Shown here: piece after piece, positions 27,047 to 37,591 of the stretch
How positions within the stretch are numbered: position 1 is the stretch's first letter
How the letters are laid out: each line of letters begins with the position of its first letter
Assembly: GCF_003795125.1 (NCBI RefSeq)
Contig: NZ_CP027783.1
Coordinates: 1,922,001 to 1,986,000, forward strand
Length of the DNA stretch: 64,000 bases
Direction: 5' to 3'
Source: Tetragenococcus osmophilus
GTDB lineage: Bacteria; Bacillota; Bacilli; Lactobacillales; Enterococcaceae
Position numbers and translations under genes: made by a program
Notes under the pieces: generated by a model
Database searches by the model: none
What the model saw: the letters and a program-made list of their open reading frames with translations, nothing else
What the model was told of the DNA's origin: nothing

Positions 27047-27564
27047 TGATTAAGAAATGGGGAGAAAAATTGCTTGCTATCATTTTTTTATTAAGTGCAT
27101 TGGTCATTGGAGTTGATCAATGGGTAAAGTTTTGGATTGTTACTAATTTTGAGATTGGAGAAACACAACCATTATTAAACCATTTGTTTTCTTTAACTTA
27201 CGTACAAAACCAAGGAGCTGCTTGGAATATCTTAGAAGGACAAATGACTTTTTTAACATTGATTACAGTTATTGCAATTACAGTGGTAACCTATTTAATG
27301 TTTCGCTATCGTAAGGAAAGTAAGTTTTTAACGATAGGGCTAGCTCTTGTATTAGCTGGTGCTGTAGGAAACTTTATTGATCGCATTCGTCTAGGTTATG
27401 TAGTGGATATGATACAAGCTGATTTTATTCAGTTCCCTATTTTTAACATAGCGGATTCTTCTTTGGTGATAGGTGTTATCTTAATTTTTATTTATACAAT
27501 ATTTGAAGATCGTTTGAAAGGAAGAAGACATGACAGAGAAACTGGAAATGACAATAACAAATGA
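27046..27564 (+). CDS. lspA: Lipoprotein signal peptidase (signal peptidase II)
   Basis: The 172-residue membrane aspartyl protease removes signal peptides from diacylglyceryl-modified prolipoproteins. Four membrane helices are visible, with the family motifs VQNQGAAWNIL, GAVGNFIDRIRLGYVVDMI and FPIFNIADSSLVIGV; the last two carry the catalytic aspartates. It is coupled to the CBS gene by TAATG and overlaps the following pseudouridine synthase by 35 bp, the usual lspA-rluD arrangement of Firmicutes. Confidence 0.95.
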   Translation: MIKKWGEKLLAIIFLLSALVIGVDQWVKFWIVTNFEIGETQPLLNHLFSLTYVQNQGAAWNILEGQMTFLTLITVIAITVVTYLMFRYRKESKFLTIGLALVLAGAVGNFIDRIRLGYVVDMIQADFIQFPIFNIADSSLVIGVILIFIYTIFEDRLKGRRHDRETGNDNNK

Positions 27565-28444
27565 GCAAGGACGAATTGACAAAGTATTATCCGAACGATT
27601 ATCTTCTTATAGCCGCTCTCAGATACAACAATGGGTAAAAGACGGAGAAGTCTTAGTCAATGGCCAAAAGGTAAAAGCTAATTATAAAGTACAAAGCAAC
27701 GACCATTTTACTGTTCATATCCCTGAAGATAAACCTTTAGAAGCTAAAGCTTGCGATATTCCAATTGAAATTGTTTATCAAGATCAAGATGTTGCCGTGG
27801 TCAATAAACCTCAAGGCATGGTAGTGCACCCCTCACAAGGACATCCAAACCATACATTGGTCAATGCTTTATTATTTCATTTAGACCATTTATCGGGTAT
27901 TAATGGAGTGATCCGGCCTGGTATTGTTCATCGTATTGATAAAGATACTTCCGGGCTTTTAATGATCGCTAAAAACGATCGTAGTCATGCTTCTTTAGCG
28001 CAACAATTACAAGAAAAGACAATTTTGCGCGAATACACCGCCTTAGTTCATGGCAATATCAAACATCAAAAAGGGACGATTACAGCACCTATTGGACGTT
28101 CTAATACGAATCGAAAAATGCAAGCTGTGGTAGATAACGGCAAATTTGCTGTGACTCATTTTTCTGTTATTGAACGTTTTTCTGATTTTACTTTAATTAA
28201 GTTACAATTAGAAACAGGCCGCACTCATCAAATCCGGGTTCATATGAAATATATCGGTTACCCTATTGCCGGTGATCCAGTTTATGGACCCAAGAAAACT
28301 TTAGCTAGTAACGGTCAATTTTTGCATGCAGGTACCCTTGGCTTTACTCATCCTACAAGCGGTGAACAATTAACCTTTGAAGCTCCTTTGCCTGAAAACT
28401 TTAAAAAAACTTTAGCAAATTTACGACAACCAATTGATTTTTAA
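27530..28444 (+). CDS. RluD-family 23S rRNA pseudouridine synthase
   Basis: The 304-residue enzyme converts uridine to pseudouridine in large-subunit rRNA. An N-terminal S4 RNA-binding domain (about 14-75: RIDKVLSERLSSYSRSQIQQWVKDGEVLVNG) is followed by the catalytic domain with the nucleophilic Asp in HRIDKDTSGLLMIAK and the conserved ETGRTHQIRVH. The ATG at 27530 has AAGGAAG upstream and lies inside lspA. The last codons contain the promoter of the pyr operon. Confidence 0.92.
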   Translation: MTEKLEMTITNEQGRIDKVLSERLSSYSRSQIQQWVKDGEVLVNGQKVKANYKVQSNDHFTVHIPEDKPLEAKACDIPIEIVYQDQDVAVVNKPQGMVVHPSQGHPNHTLVNALLFHLDHLSGINGVIRPGIVHRIDKDTSGLLMIAKNDRSHASLAQQLQEKTILREYTALVHGNIKHQKGTITAPIGRSNTNRKMQAVVDNGKFAVTHFSVIERFSDFTLIKLQLETGRTHQIRVHMKYIGYPIAGDPVYGPKKTLASNGQFLHAGTLGFTHPTSGEQLTFEAPLPENFKKTLANLRQPIDF

Positions 28445-28462
28445 AACGAATAACTGTATAGT
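28434..28462 (+). promoter_or_regulatory. Promoter of the pyr operon
   Basis: TTGATT (28434-28439), a 17-bp spacer and TATAGT (28457-28462) overlap the end of the pseudouridine synthase gene and put the start of the pyr leader near 28469. Confidence 0.65.
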
Positions 28463-28468
28463 TAATGT

Positions 28469-28629
28469 AATAAAATTTTACAGCTTATCCTTTAAGTTAG
28501 TCCCGTGAGGCTAAAAAGGAAGTGACAGATTATAAAGCATTGACTTGGGTTGTTGCAAAGTTTTAAGCAATAATCATGTATAAGACCAGTGTATGTTCAC
28601 TCCTGCCTCAAACGGGCAGGGGTTTTTTT
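28469..28629 (+). promoter_or_regulatory. PyrR-dependent transcription attenuator
   Basis: AGTCCCGTGAGGCT at 28499-28512 matches the PyrR-binding anti-antiterminator loop consensus ARUCCNGNGAGGYU. About 90 nt later a terminator (CCTGCC 28602-28607 with GGCAGG 28615-28620, then a G/T run to 28629) lies before pyrR. With UMP bound, PyrR should stabilise the upstream helix and favour termination. Only this one attenuator is seen; the junctions after pyrR and pyrP are too short for others. Confidence 0.9.
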
Positions 28630-28655
28630 ATGTAAAAAAATAGGAGGTAGAGTAG

Positions 28656-29200
<545 letters not shown>

Positions 29201-29201
<1 letters not shown>

Positions 29202-30481
29202 TGGCAGACAAAAATGAGTTTCGTAATCCAGATGCGATCCTAGATATTAAAGATCGTCCTCGGTTTTGGCCTTGGGTAGGGCTTAGTCTTCAACATTTGT
29301 TTACGATGTTTGGAGCAACCGTATTAGTTCCTATACTTGTTGGGCTTGACCCTAGTATTGCATTATTTAGTTCAGGTGTTGGAACACTTTTATACATTTT
29401 AATTACCAAAGGAACCGTTCCTGCTTATTTAGGTAGTAGTTTTGCTTTTATAACAGCTATTCAATCGCTGATGGGAACTAGCGGCTACCCAGCTGTTGCT
29501 CAAGGAATTATTTATTCAGGGATTGTTTATGTCATTGTAGCTTTTATTATTGCCAAAGCTGGCTCAGACTGGATTGATGATGTCTTGCCACCTATTGTTG
29601 TAGGTCCGGTAATTATGGTGATCGGGTTAGGATTAGCTCAAAATGCTGCTGAAAATGCAATGTTTAACGAAGGCACTTATGATACGAAATTTTTTCTGGT
29701 AGCTTTAGTTACTTTAGGAATCACAATTATTTTTAACATGTATTTAAAAAAATTCTTAAGCCTTATTCCAATTTTATTAGGGATTGTTGGCGGCTACTTG
29801 CTTGCTTTAGCAGTGGGTATTGTAGATTTAGAACCTGTTAAAGCAGCTGCGTGGTTTCAAACACCTGATTTTCAAATCATGTTTGCAGATTACGATTTTC
29901 ATTTCTCTCTTGCAGCATTAACGAGTATGGCGCCTATCGCTTTTGTAACAATGACTGAGCATATGGGACATTTAATGGTTTTGAGCAAAATCACTAAACG
30001 AGATTTTTTCAAAAAACCCGGACTGAAAAAAACTTTGCTTGCTGATGGTTTATCGACAATGATTGCAGGTTTTATTGGTGGACCACCTACAACAAGTTAT
30101 GGAGAAAACATTGGTGTTTTAGCGATTACTAAGGTTCATAGTGTATTTGTACTTGCAGGTGCTGCCATCTTTGCCATCCTCTTTAGCTTTGTTGGGAAAA
30201 TGAGCAGTTTAATCTATAGTATCCCTAATCCTGTCATCGGAGGTATCAGTTTTCTATTATTTGGTGTCATTGCTTCGAGTGGTTTGCGTATCTTAATTGA
30301 TAATAAGATTGATTTTGATAAAAAACGTAATTTAGTTATCGCTGCAGCTATTTTAGTTATTGGTATCGGTGGTGCTTATTTGAAAATTGGCAGTTTTGAA
30401 CTAACGAGCATGGCTTTAGCTACAGTTATCGGCATTATTTTAAACTTAGTTTTACCTGTAAAAGCCAAAAGCGAAGTGTGA
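29201..30481 (+). CDS. pyrP: Uracil permease
   Basis: The 426-residue protein is a nucleobase/cation symporter of the NCS2 family (UraA/PyrP) with about 14 membrane segments. It shows [20 protein letters not shown] at the N-terminus, [16 protein letters not shown], and the conserved [19 protein letters not shown]. Uptake of uracil fits its place in the pyr operon. Its importance may be greater than usual here because the de novo pathway genes downstream appear defective. Confidence 0.95.
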
Positions 30482-30497
30482 TAGGAGGACAAGTGTC

Positions 30498-31424
30498 ATG
30501 ATAGTACAGTCTGAACAAGTGAGTTTGAAACACTTACTAACTGTTGAAGCTTTATCTGATCAAGAAGTTATGGGGTTGATCCACCGCGGAAATGCTTTTA
30601 AAAAGGGTGCGATTTGGTTACCAAGAAAAAAGCAGTATTTCGCCGCCAACCTTTTTTTTGAAAATAGTACGCGCACACATAAAAGTTTTGAAATAGCGGA
30701 AAAGAAACTAGGGATTGACGTTATTGACTTTGCGGCTGCTGCAAGTTCTGTGCAAAAAGGAGAATCGCTTTACGACACAGTTTTGACAATGTCGGCCATA
30801 GGAGTTGATTGTGTGGTAGTACGACATGAAGATGAAAATTATTATGATCAACTTATTCAAAGTCCATCCATCCAATGTAGCGTTATTAATGGTGGAGATG
30901 GAAGTGGACAACATCCTACCCAATGCCTGTTAGATCTTATGACAGTTTATGAAGAGTTTGGTACTTTTGAAGGGTTAAATGTAGCTATTATTGGTGACAT
31001 CACACATTCGCGTGTAGCTAAATCCAATATGCAGATGCTTAAGCGTTTGGGAGCTAATGTTTATTTTTCTGGTCCTAGGCAATGGTATGACCCTACCTTT
31101 GAAGTTTACGGCACATATTACCCGATAGATGAATTAATTAGCCAAATGGATGTATTAATGATGCTACGCGTGCAACATGAACGCCATGATCCCGATGAAA
31201 GTTTTTCCAAACAAGAGTATCATAATAAATTTGGCTTAACGATAGAGCGAGCTAAAAAAATGAAACAAAATGCTATCATTATGCACCCAGCCCCGGTAAA
31301 CCGTGATGTCGAAATTGCTGATTCGTTAGTTGAAGGAATACAGTCAAGAATTGTGAGCCAAATGAGTAATGGTGTATACGTTCGAATGGCAATTTTAGAA
31401 GCTATTTTACAAGGAAAATCGTAA
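30498..31424 (+). CDS. pyrB: Aspartate carbamoyltransferase catalytic subunit
   Basis: The 308-residue enzyme joins carbamoyl phosphate and aspartate. The active site is complete: the carbamoyl-phosphate loop [12 protein letters not shown], the Ser/Lys loop [21 protein letters not shown] and the [11 protein letters not shown] segment. It starts 16 bp after pyrP behind AGGAGG. No pyrI regulatory subunit is present, as in other Firmicutes. Unlike carA and carB in the same operon, no key residue seems lost. Confidence 0.96.
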   Translation: MIVQSEQVSLKHLLTVEALSDQEVMGLIHRGNAFKKGAIWLPRKKQYFAANLFFENSTRTHKSFEIAEKKLGIDVIDFAAAASSVQKGESLYDTVLTMSAIGVDCVVVRHEDENYYDQLIQSPSIQCSVINGGDGSGQHPTQCLLDLMTVYEEFGTFEGLNVAIIGDITHSRVAKSNMQMLKRLGANVYFSGPRQWYDPTFEVYGTYYPIDELISQMDVLMMLRVQHERHDPDESFSKQEYHNKFGLTIERAKKMKQNAIIMHPAPVNRDVEIADSLVEGIQSRIVSQMSNGVYVRMAILEAILQGKS

Positions 31425-31450
31425 AGGACGTAGAATAAAGGAGGAAGAGT

Positions 31451-32734
31451 ATGGATCTGTTAATTAAAAATGGGCGGATAGTCTCTCATGAAAATCAATT
31501 AATCGCAGTGCAGTTATGGATTAGAGATCAAGTAATTTATGCAATAGGAGAACAATTTGATGAACAGTTCTTTGACCAGGTAATCGACGCTAAAGGCCAG
31601 TTAGTTACTCAAGGCTTGGTGGATGTTCATGTTCATCTTAGAGAACCAGGATTTGCTTACAAAGAAACAATTCAAACGGGAAGCCAGGCTGCTAGCCGAG
31701 GTGGATTTACTACAATTTGTGCAATGCCTAATCTAGATCCGGTGCCAGATACGACCGAACGTTTTTTACAAGTACAAAATATTATCGCGCAAGATGCTGT
31801 TAATCATGTGCTTCAGTATGCTCCCATTACAAAAACTTTGCGTAGCGAAGAATTAGTTGACCAAGTCGCTTTGAAAAAAGCGGGAGCATTTGCTTATACC
31901 AATGACGGCAACGGCGTACAAACAGCTAAAACGATGTATTTAGCTATGAAAGAGGCAGCGGAAAATAATCATACGATTGTTGCGCATACAGAAGATGAAT
32001 CGCTTCTTTTCAATGGCGTGATACATGAAGGAAAGAAGGCTAAAGAACTAGGGTTACCTGGTATAATGAGCGCGACAGAATCTTCTCAAATCGCTCGGGA
32101 TTTACTTTTAGCTGAACAGACAGGCGCCCATTATCATGTATGTCATGTTTCTTCTAAGAAAAGTGTGCGGATTATTCGCCAAGCAAAAGAAGCGGGTGTT
32201 CATGTTACTTGTGAAGTTTGCCCCCATCATTTATTACTAGCTGATGAAGATATTACACAAAATCACGGCTATTGGAAGATGAATCCACCACTACGAGCAA
32301 AAGAAGATCAAGTAGCTTTAATTAATGGTCTATTAGATGGTACGATTGACTGTATTGCGACAGACCATGCGCCCCATAGTTTTGCTGAGAAAAACCAGGA
32401 TTTTCTTAGCTCTCCTTTTGGAATCGTGGGTTCTGAGTATGCTTTTCAGCTCATTTACACTGCTTTTGTAAAAGAAGGCATCTTTACGCTAGAACAAGTC
32501 ATTGACTGGATGGCAATAAAACCGGCTGAAATTTTTGGACTGACAGTTAATCGCTTAAATATTGGTGATACTGCTGATTTGGCAATATTTGATATTGGCC
32601 ATTCTTATACAGTAGATGAAAAAAAGTTTTTATCTAAAGCTGAAAATACGCCGTTTATAGGAAAAGAACTTTTTGGAGATACATTATATACCTTAGTAGA
32701 TGGAAAAATTGTATGGCAGGGTGAAAAGCTTTGA
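31451..32734 (+). CDS. pyrC: Dihydroorotase
   Basis: The 427-residue zinc amidohydrolase closes carbamoyl-aspartate to dihydroorotate. Metal ligands are in [11 protein letters not shown], the His residues in VAHTEDE and YHVCHVSSK, and the catalytic Asp in ATDHAPHS. The substrate loop [13 protein letters not shown] is present. It is a type I enzyme of normal length. The ATG of carA overlaps its last codons by four bases. Confidence 0.95.
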   Translation: MDLLIKNGRIVSHENQLIAVQLWIRDQVIYAIGEQFDEQFFDQVIDAKGQLVTQGLVDVHVHLREPGFAYKETIQTGSQAASRGGFTTICAMPNLDPVPDTTERFLQVQNIIAQDAVNHVLQYAPITKTLRSEELVDQVALKKAGAFAYTNDGNGVQTAKTMYLAMKEAAENNHTIVAHTEDESLLFNGVIHEGKKAKELGLPGIMSATESSQIARDLLLAEQTGAHYHVCHVSSKKSVRIIRQAKEAGVHVTCEVCPHHLLLADEDITQNHGYWKMNPPLRAKEDQVALINGLLDGTIDCIATDHAPHSFAEKNQDFLSSPFGIVGSEYAFQLIYTAFVKEGIFTLEQVIDWMAIKPAEIFGLTVNRLNIGDTADLAIFDIGHSYTVDEKKFLSKAENTPFIGKELFGDTLYTLVDGKIVWQGEKL

Positions 32735-33813
32735 ATAATCGTTGGCTAATTTTAGAAGATGGGACTTACTTCGCTGGTAAAGGCTTTGGAGCTGAATTAA
32801 ACGTTTTTGGAGAGCTTGTCTTTAGTACTAATATGACAGGTTATCAAGAAACGATTACTGACCAAAATTTTAATGGACAGATTATCACTTTTACTTATCC
32901 TTTGATCGGTAATGTGGGTATTAACCGTGATGATTATGAGACTCTTTCACCAGCTTGTAAGGGAGTTGTAATTAAAGAATATCCGCGGCTAGCAAATCAC
33001 TGGCGCTGTCAAATGTCCCTTTCTGACTTTTTAGCTAAAAGAAATATTGCCGGCATTTCTGGAATCGACACACGTGCGTTAGTACGTAAAATTCGAGACC
33101 AAGGAACAGTGAAAGCAAGTATTGTAGATTCTGGCGATGTCTTTAGCCATGCTTATGATCAATTAAAAGCTAGTGTATTGCCTACAAATCAAGTAGAACA
33201 AGTTTCTACGCAAACACCGTATCCTAGTCCTGGAACAGGCCATAATGTGGTTATTATTGATTTAGGGCTAAAGCATAGTATTATGCGTGAATTAGTCAAA
33301 AGAAATTGTAATTTAACTGTTATGCCTTATAATAGTTCAGCTGAAGAAATTCTTGAATTGGCCCCTGATGGTATCATTTTGACTAACGGCCCAGGAGACC
33401 CTGAAAGTTTACCTAATGTAATAGAAATGATTCGTAAAATTCAAGGAAAAATAACAATTTTTGGTATTGGTTTAGGACAACAATTATTTGCTTTAGCGAA
33501 TGAGTGTGAAACCTATCAAATGTCATTTGGTCATCATGGGCAAAATTATCCAGTAAAAGAAAAAGCTACGGGTCGTATTGATATTACGTCACAAAGTCAC
33601 GGATTTGCTGTAAAAAGAAACTCAGTAGACAATAATAAACTTTTAATTACTCATTTTAATGTCAATGATGGTACTGTGGAAGGATTAAAGCATCGTCGGT
33701 ACCCAGCTTTTACGGTACAATTTAATCCAGATGCTGCTCCAGGCCCCCACGATGCTTTACATGTGTTTGATGAATTTATTGAGATGATGGATGCGCAAAA
33801 AGGAGCGTTTTAG
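32731..33813 (+). CDS. carA: Carbamoyl-phosphate synthase small-subunit homologue with a lost glutaminase triad
   Basis: The 360-residue protein aligns along its whole length with CarA/PyrAA: the N-terminal half ([35 protein letters not shown]) and the glutamine amidotransferase half ([17 protein letters not shown]). The catalytic residues are changed. The nucleophile motif FGICLGHQ reads FGIGLGQQ, with Gly247 in place of Cys. The His-x-Glu pair of QYHPEASPGPHD reads [12 protein letters not shown], giving Asn332 and Asp334. Such a protein should not hydrolyse glutamine. The frame is otherwise intact. Start codon TTG at 32731 overlaps pyrC. It is probably inactive or repurposed, together with carB. 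Confidence 0.9.
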   Translation: MNNRWLILEDGTYFAGKGFGAELNVFGELVFSTNMTGYQETITDQNFNGQIITFTYPLIGNVGINRDDYETLSPACKGVVIKEYPRLANHWRCQMSLSDFLAKRNIAGISGIDTRALVRKIRDQGTVKASIVDSGDVFSHAYDQLKASVLPTNQVEQVSTQTPYPSPGTGHNVVIIDLGLKHSIMRELVKRNCNLTVMPYNSSAEEILELAPDGIILTNGPGDPESLPNVIEMIRKIQGKITIFGIGLGQQLFALANECETYQMSFGHHGQNYPVKEKATGRIDITSQSHGFAVKRNSVDNNKLLITHFNVNDGTVEGLKHRRYPAFTVQFNPDAAPGPHDALHVFDEFIEMMDAQKGAF

Positions 33814-33815
33814 TT

Positions 33816-36800
33816 TTGCCACAAAGGACAGATATCAAAAAAATATTAATTATCGGTTCAGGCCCTACAGCCATTGGTCAAGCTGCTGAATACGATTATA
33901 TAATAAACCAAGCATGTCTAGCTTTAAAAGAAGAAGGCTATGAAGTTGTTCTTGTTAATTCAAATGCTGGAGATGTTACAAGTGATAAAGAAATTGTTGA
34001 CCATGTTTATATTGAACCTGTTACTGTTGAGTTTGTTGCTCGTATTTTAAGAAAAGAACGCCCAGACGCTATTTTACCAACTTTTGGCGGTCAGACCGCT
34101 TTGCGTGTCGCACAAGAATTAGAGGCTTCAGGTATTTTGACAGAATTAGCCATTGAATCTTTAAGTCTACCTAATTCCTCAATAAAACACCAAGATTTTC
34201 TTGAAAAAGAGCTAACTAATCTTCAGCAATTATTTCCACTAACGAAGTTTGTTCGTACTGTTAAAGAAGGACTAAATTTTGTCCAAGAAATGGACTACCC
34301 AGTGTTTATTCGTGCAAGACTAACGATAGCTGGCGTTGGAAGTGGGGTTTGTTATAATAAAAATGATTTAAAAAAATCACTTCAAAGAGGCTTAAAGGCT
34401 TCTCCTATAGCTCAATGTGAAATCAAACAGAGTTTGGCTGGCTTTAAAGAAATTGAATTTGAAGTGATACGGGATGCAAGAGATAATGCGTTAGTTGTTA
34501 GTCATATGGAAAATTTTGATCCAGTAGGTATTCACAGTGGTGATTCTATAGTTTTTGCGCCTAGCCAGACTTTAACCGATCATGAATATCAGTTGTTGCG
34601 TGATACTTCATTACAAATTATTCGTACGTTAAAAATTGAAGGTAGTTGTCATATTCGATTAGCTCTTGATACAAAGAGTCTTAATTACTATGTTTTGGCT
34701 ATTCATCCGCGTTTAACTCGTTCTAGCGTATTAGCTAGTAAAGCAAGTGGCTATCCTATGGCAAGGATTGCCGCAAAAGTCGCTACTGGTTTCTCACTTT
34801 CAGAAATAAAAAATCCTATTACACCGGCACTTACTGCTAATTTTGAACCTACTTTGGATTATATTGTGACAAAGCTTCCGACCTGGTCTTTTATAAATTC
34901 AAAAAATGCCCAATATCCATTGAATACGCAGATGAAAACGACTGGAGGAGTAATGGCAATTGACCGGACCTTGGAAGCTTCTTTATTAAAAGCCGTTCAT
35001 TCGTTAGATACTTCTTCGAATCACATAGAACTAAGCCACTTACAACGGTTAACGGATGAAAAGCTGATTCAAAAAATAATTTATCCGCAAAGTGATCGAT
35101 TATTTAGTTTAGCAGAAAGTTTGCGGCGCGGTTATAAGATCGAGGAATTGGCAGAAATGACAAAGATTCATCCATTTTTTATAGATAAAATTGCTCAAAT
35201 TGTGGAAATGGAAGAAACTTTGGAAGAAAACCAGGAAAATATTGAAGTATTACAACAAGCTAAGCAAAAAGGCTTTTCTGATACTAAAATTGCTCAATTA
35301 TGGGAGTATAAAGAAGAGACAATTCGTTTTTTACGAGAACAGCATCAATTGTCTCCTGTGTTTAAAATGGTGGATACATGTGCAGGGGAGTTTAATGCTC
35401 AACGCCCATATTTTTACAGCACCTATGAAACAGAAAACGAAGCTACTCCTACAAAAAGTCCTACCATTTTAATCTTAGGCGCTGGACCTGCTAGGATTGG
35501 CGAAGGAACTGAATTTGATTATACTACCGTACACGCTGTTAAGGCTATACAACAAGCAGGATATAAAGCCCTTCTTGTTAATGATAATCCAGCGAGCTCG
35601 ACTACTGATTTTATGCTAGCAGATAAACTTTATTTTACCTCGTTAACTTTTGAAGAAGTATATAAAATTATTGAACTCGAAAAGCCGTTGGGCATCATTA
35701 TCCAATTTGGTGGGAAAAAAGCTCAAAGCTTAGGGGAAGATTTAGCTTACTTTGGAATTAAAATATTGGGTATAAGCCAAGAAACGATCTCACAAGTAAA
35801 TAACCCAGTAAAATTAGCAGCTAATTTAAAAGAGGGGACAGACTTTCAACCGGATGAACTAAGTTTTCCTAGTAGAGAAGAGACAGACCCTTCGTTTATT
35901 TTAGGTAAAAAATGTGAAGTCCAAGCGATTTATGATGGGGATACTGTTTTTATACCAGGGCTTTTGGAATATATTGAACAAACAGATGTGCATACAGGGG
36001 ATTCCATAGCAGTTTATCCCTCACAAGATTTTTCGCAAGAAATCATAACAACACTCAAAAGTTACACTAAACGACTATTTCAAGCGTTAAATATACGTGG
36101 GGCAATAAATATTCAATTTGTTGTTTCAGATAAACAAATTTATGTAAGAAAAATATCTCCTTATATAAATCGGGCGACGCCTTTTTTAAGTAAAGTTACT
36201 GGAATCCCTGTAGTAGAAATAGCTTTAAGGACGATTTTAGGAGATAAGCTTTCAGGGCTAATAGATGATAACCTTGCACTGCCTTTATCTAATCATGTAG
36301 TATATGTTCAAGTGCCTGCTTTTTCTTTAACAAGTTTATCAACAAGTGATGGTTACACAAGTCAAGCAATGAAATCTACAGGGGCTGTAATGAGTACTGA
36401 TATTAATTTAGAAAAGGCGCTTTATAAAGCTTTTAAAGCTACTGACTTCAATTTGCCAGAATTTGGTACGATATTGTTTGCCGTTAATGATCAAGATAAA
36501 ACTATTGCTTTAGACCTAGCTCAGCGCTTTTCTGATATTGGATTTACGATTATTGCTACACAAAAAACGGCCGCATTTTTTAATGAACATGGGTTAAATG
36601 TACGCCAGATTGATGTTTTTTCTGATACGAGACCTGAAGAAATCGTTTTGGAAGAAATGAATAGTAGCGATATTCCAATGATTGTTTATATGTCACATAA
36701 AATATATCCAAAAAGTGATTATTATGCCATTCAGCGCAAAGCAATAGAACAGGGCGCCGCTTTATTTACCTCTTTAGATACGCTAGCAGCTGTTTTAAAA

Positions 36801-36839
36801 GTGATTCAGTTTAGAACTTTTTCGACAAAAGAATTGTAA
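33816..36839 (+). CDS. carB: Carbamoyl-phosphate synthase large-subunit homologue with both ATP-grasp sites degraded
   Basis: The 1007-residue protein is recognisable as CarB throughout: GSGPTAIGQAAEYDY at the start, GAGPARIGEGTEFDY at mid-protein and an MGS-like allosteric domain near 890-1000. Family members have about 1060-1070 residues. In the first ATP-grasp site the Gln/Glu/Asn metal ligands correspond to Arg281, Ala295 and His297 (VLAIHPR for VIEVNPR), and the Gly-rich RPAFTLGGTGGG reads RARLTIAGVGSG. In the second, EVNPR reads KISPY (779-783), and about 50 residues of the domain are missing between 655 and 700. The frame has no stop or frameshift. Start is TTG. Carbamoyl phosphate synthesis by this protein seems impossible. 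Confidence 0.9.
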   Translation: MPQRTDIKKILIIGSGPTAIGQAAEYDYIINQACLALKEEGYEVVLVNSNAGDVTSDKEIVDHVYIEPVTVEFVARILRKERPDAILPTFGGQTALRVAQELEASGILTELAIESLSLPNSSIKHQDFLEKELTNLQQLFPLTKFVRTVKEGLNFVQEMDYPVFIRARLTIAGVGSGVCYNKNDLKKSLQRGLKASPIAQCEIKQSLAGFKEIEFEVIRDARDNALVVSHMENFDPVGIHSGDSIVFAPSQTLTDHEYQLLRDTSLQIIRTLKIEGSCHIRLALDTKSLNYYVLAIHPRLTRSSVLASKASGYPMARIAAKVATGFSLSEIKNPITPALTANFEPTLDYIVTKLPTWSFINSKNAQYPLNTQMKTTGGVMAIDRTLEASLLKAVHSLDTSSNHIELSHLQRLTDEKLIQKIIYPQSDRLFSLAESLRRGYKIEELAEMTKIHPFFIDKIAQIVEMEETLEENQENIEVLQQAKQKGFSDTKIAQLWEYKEETIRFLREQHQLSPVFKMVDTCAGEFNAQRPYFYSTYETENEATPTKSPTILILGAGPARIGEGTEFDYTTVHAVKAIQQAGYKALLVNDNPASSTTDFMLADKLYFTSLTFEEVYKIIELEKPLGIIIQFGGKKAQSLGEDLAYFGIKILGISQETISQVNNPVKLAANLKEGTDFQPDELSFPSREETDPSFILGKKCEVQAIYDGDTVFIPGLLEYIEQTDVHTGDSIAVYPSQDFSQEIITTLKSYTKRLFQALNIRGAINIQFVVSDKQIYVRKISPYINRATPFLSKVTGIPVVEIALRTILGDKLSGLIDDNLALPLSNHVVYVQVPAFSLTSLSTSDGYTSQAMKSTGAVMSTDINLEKALYKAFKATDFNLPEFGTILFAVNDQDKTIALDLAQRFSDIGFTIIATQKTAAFFNEHGLNVRQIDVFSDTRPEEIVLEEMNSSDIPMIVYMSHKIYPKSDYYAIQRKAIEQGAALFTSLDTLAAVLKVIQFRTFSTKEL

Positions 36840-36871
36840 ATAATAAATACAATATAAGAAAGGATAAAAAA

Positions 36872-37591
36872 ATGATTGAACGTCCAATAATTGCCTTAGA
36901 TTTTGCGACTAAATCTGAAATACAAACTTTTTTGAATAAATTTCCTACAGATGAATCTCTTTTTGTTAAAGTAGGAATGGAAATCTTTTACCAAGAAGGG
37001 CCTGCAATTGTGCGGTGGTTAAAAGAAAAAGGTCACGATATCTTTTTAGATCTTAAGTTGCACGATATCCCTAACACAGTACAGCGTTCTATGAAAGGTT
37101 TAGCTAAAATGGGGGTTTCAATCACCACAGTTCAAGCAGCTGGAGGTTTTGAAATGATGCAACAAGCTAAAGAGGGGCTAAAAGAAGGGACAATGGAAAC
37201 CAAAAACGTTCCTCAAGTTATTGCCGTGACGCAATTAACTTCCACAAGTCAAGAGCAAATGCAAAAAGAGCAATTGGTTCAAGCAACATTAGAAGAAAGT
37301 GTGCTTCATTATGCCAAAAGTGCTCAAAAAGCTGGTTTGGATGGAGTTGTTTGTTCAGCATGGGAAGCACAAAAAATCCATGAAATAACAACTAAAGAGT
37401 TTATGTGTCTATCTCCTGGCATTCGCCCACAAGGTAGTACGACTGATGATCAAAAACGAGTAGTAACTCCTTATAAAGCTCGAGAACTAGGGGCAAACGC
37501 TATTGTTGTTGGTCGGCCGATTACTTTAGCCGATGATCCTTATGAAGTTTATCAAATGATTAAAACAGATTGGAGAAACAAGAATAAATGA
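36872..37591 (+). CDS. pyrF: Orotidine 5'-phosphate decarboxylase
   Basis: The 239-residue enzyme converts OMP to UMP. The catalytic DxKxxD array is visible in IFLDLKLHDIPNTV, with the N-terminal IIALDFATK and the phosphate-binding LSPGIRPQG and GANAIVVGRPIT. It starts 32 bp after carB, where pyrK and pyrD would lie in enterococcal operons. It overlaps pyrE by ATGA. Confidence 0.95.
   Translation: MIERPIIALDFATKSEIQTFLNKFPTDESLFVKVGMEIFYQEGPAIVRWLKEKGHDIFLDLKLHDIPNTVQRSMKGLAKMGVSITTVQAAGGFEMMQQAKEGLKEGTMETKNVPQVIAVTQLTSTSQEQMQKEQLVQATLEESVLHYAKSAQKAGLDGVVCSAWEAQKIHEITTKEFMCLSPGIRPQGSTTDDQKRVVTPYKARELGANAIVVGRPITLADDPYEVYQMIKTDWRNKNK

Noticed and set aside
32731-36839. carA and carB as ordinary functional carbamoyl-phosphate synthase
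   Set aside because: Overall similarity is clear, but the catalytic Cys/His/Glu and the ATP-grasp metal ligands are missing and part of the second ATP-grasp domain is deleted.
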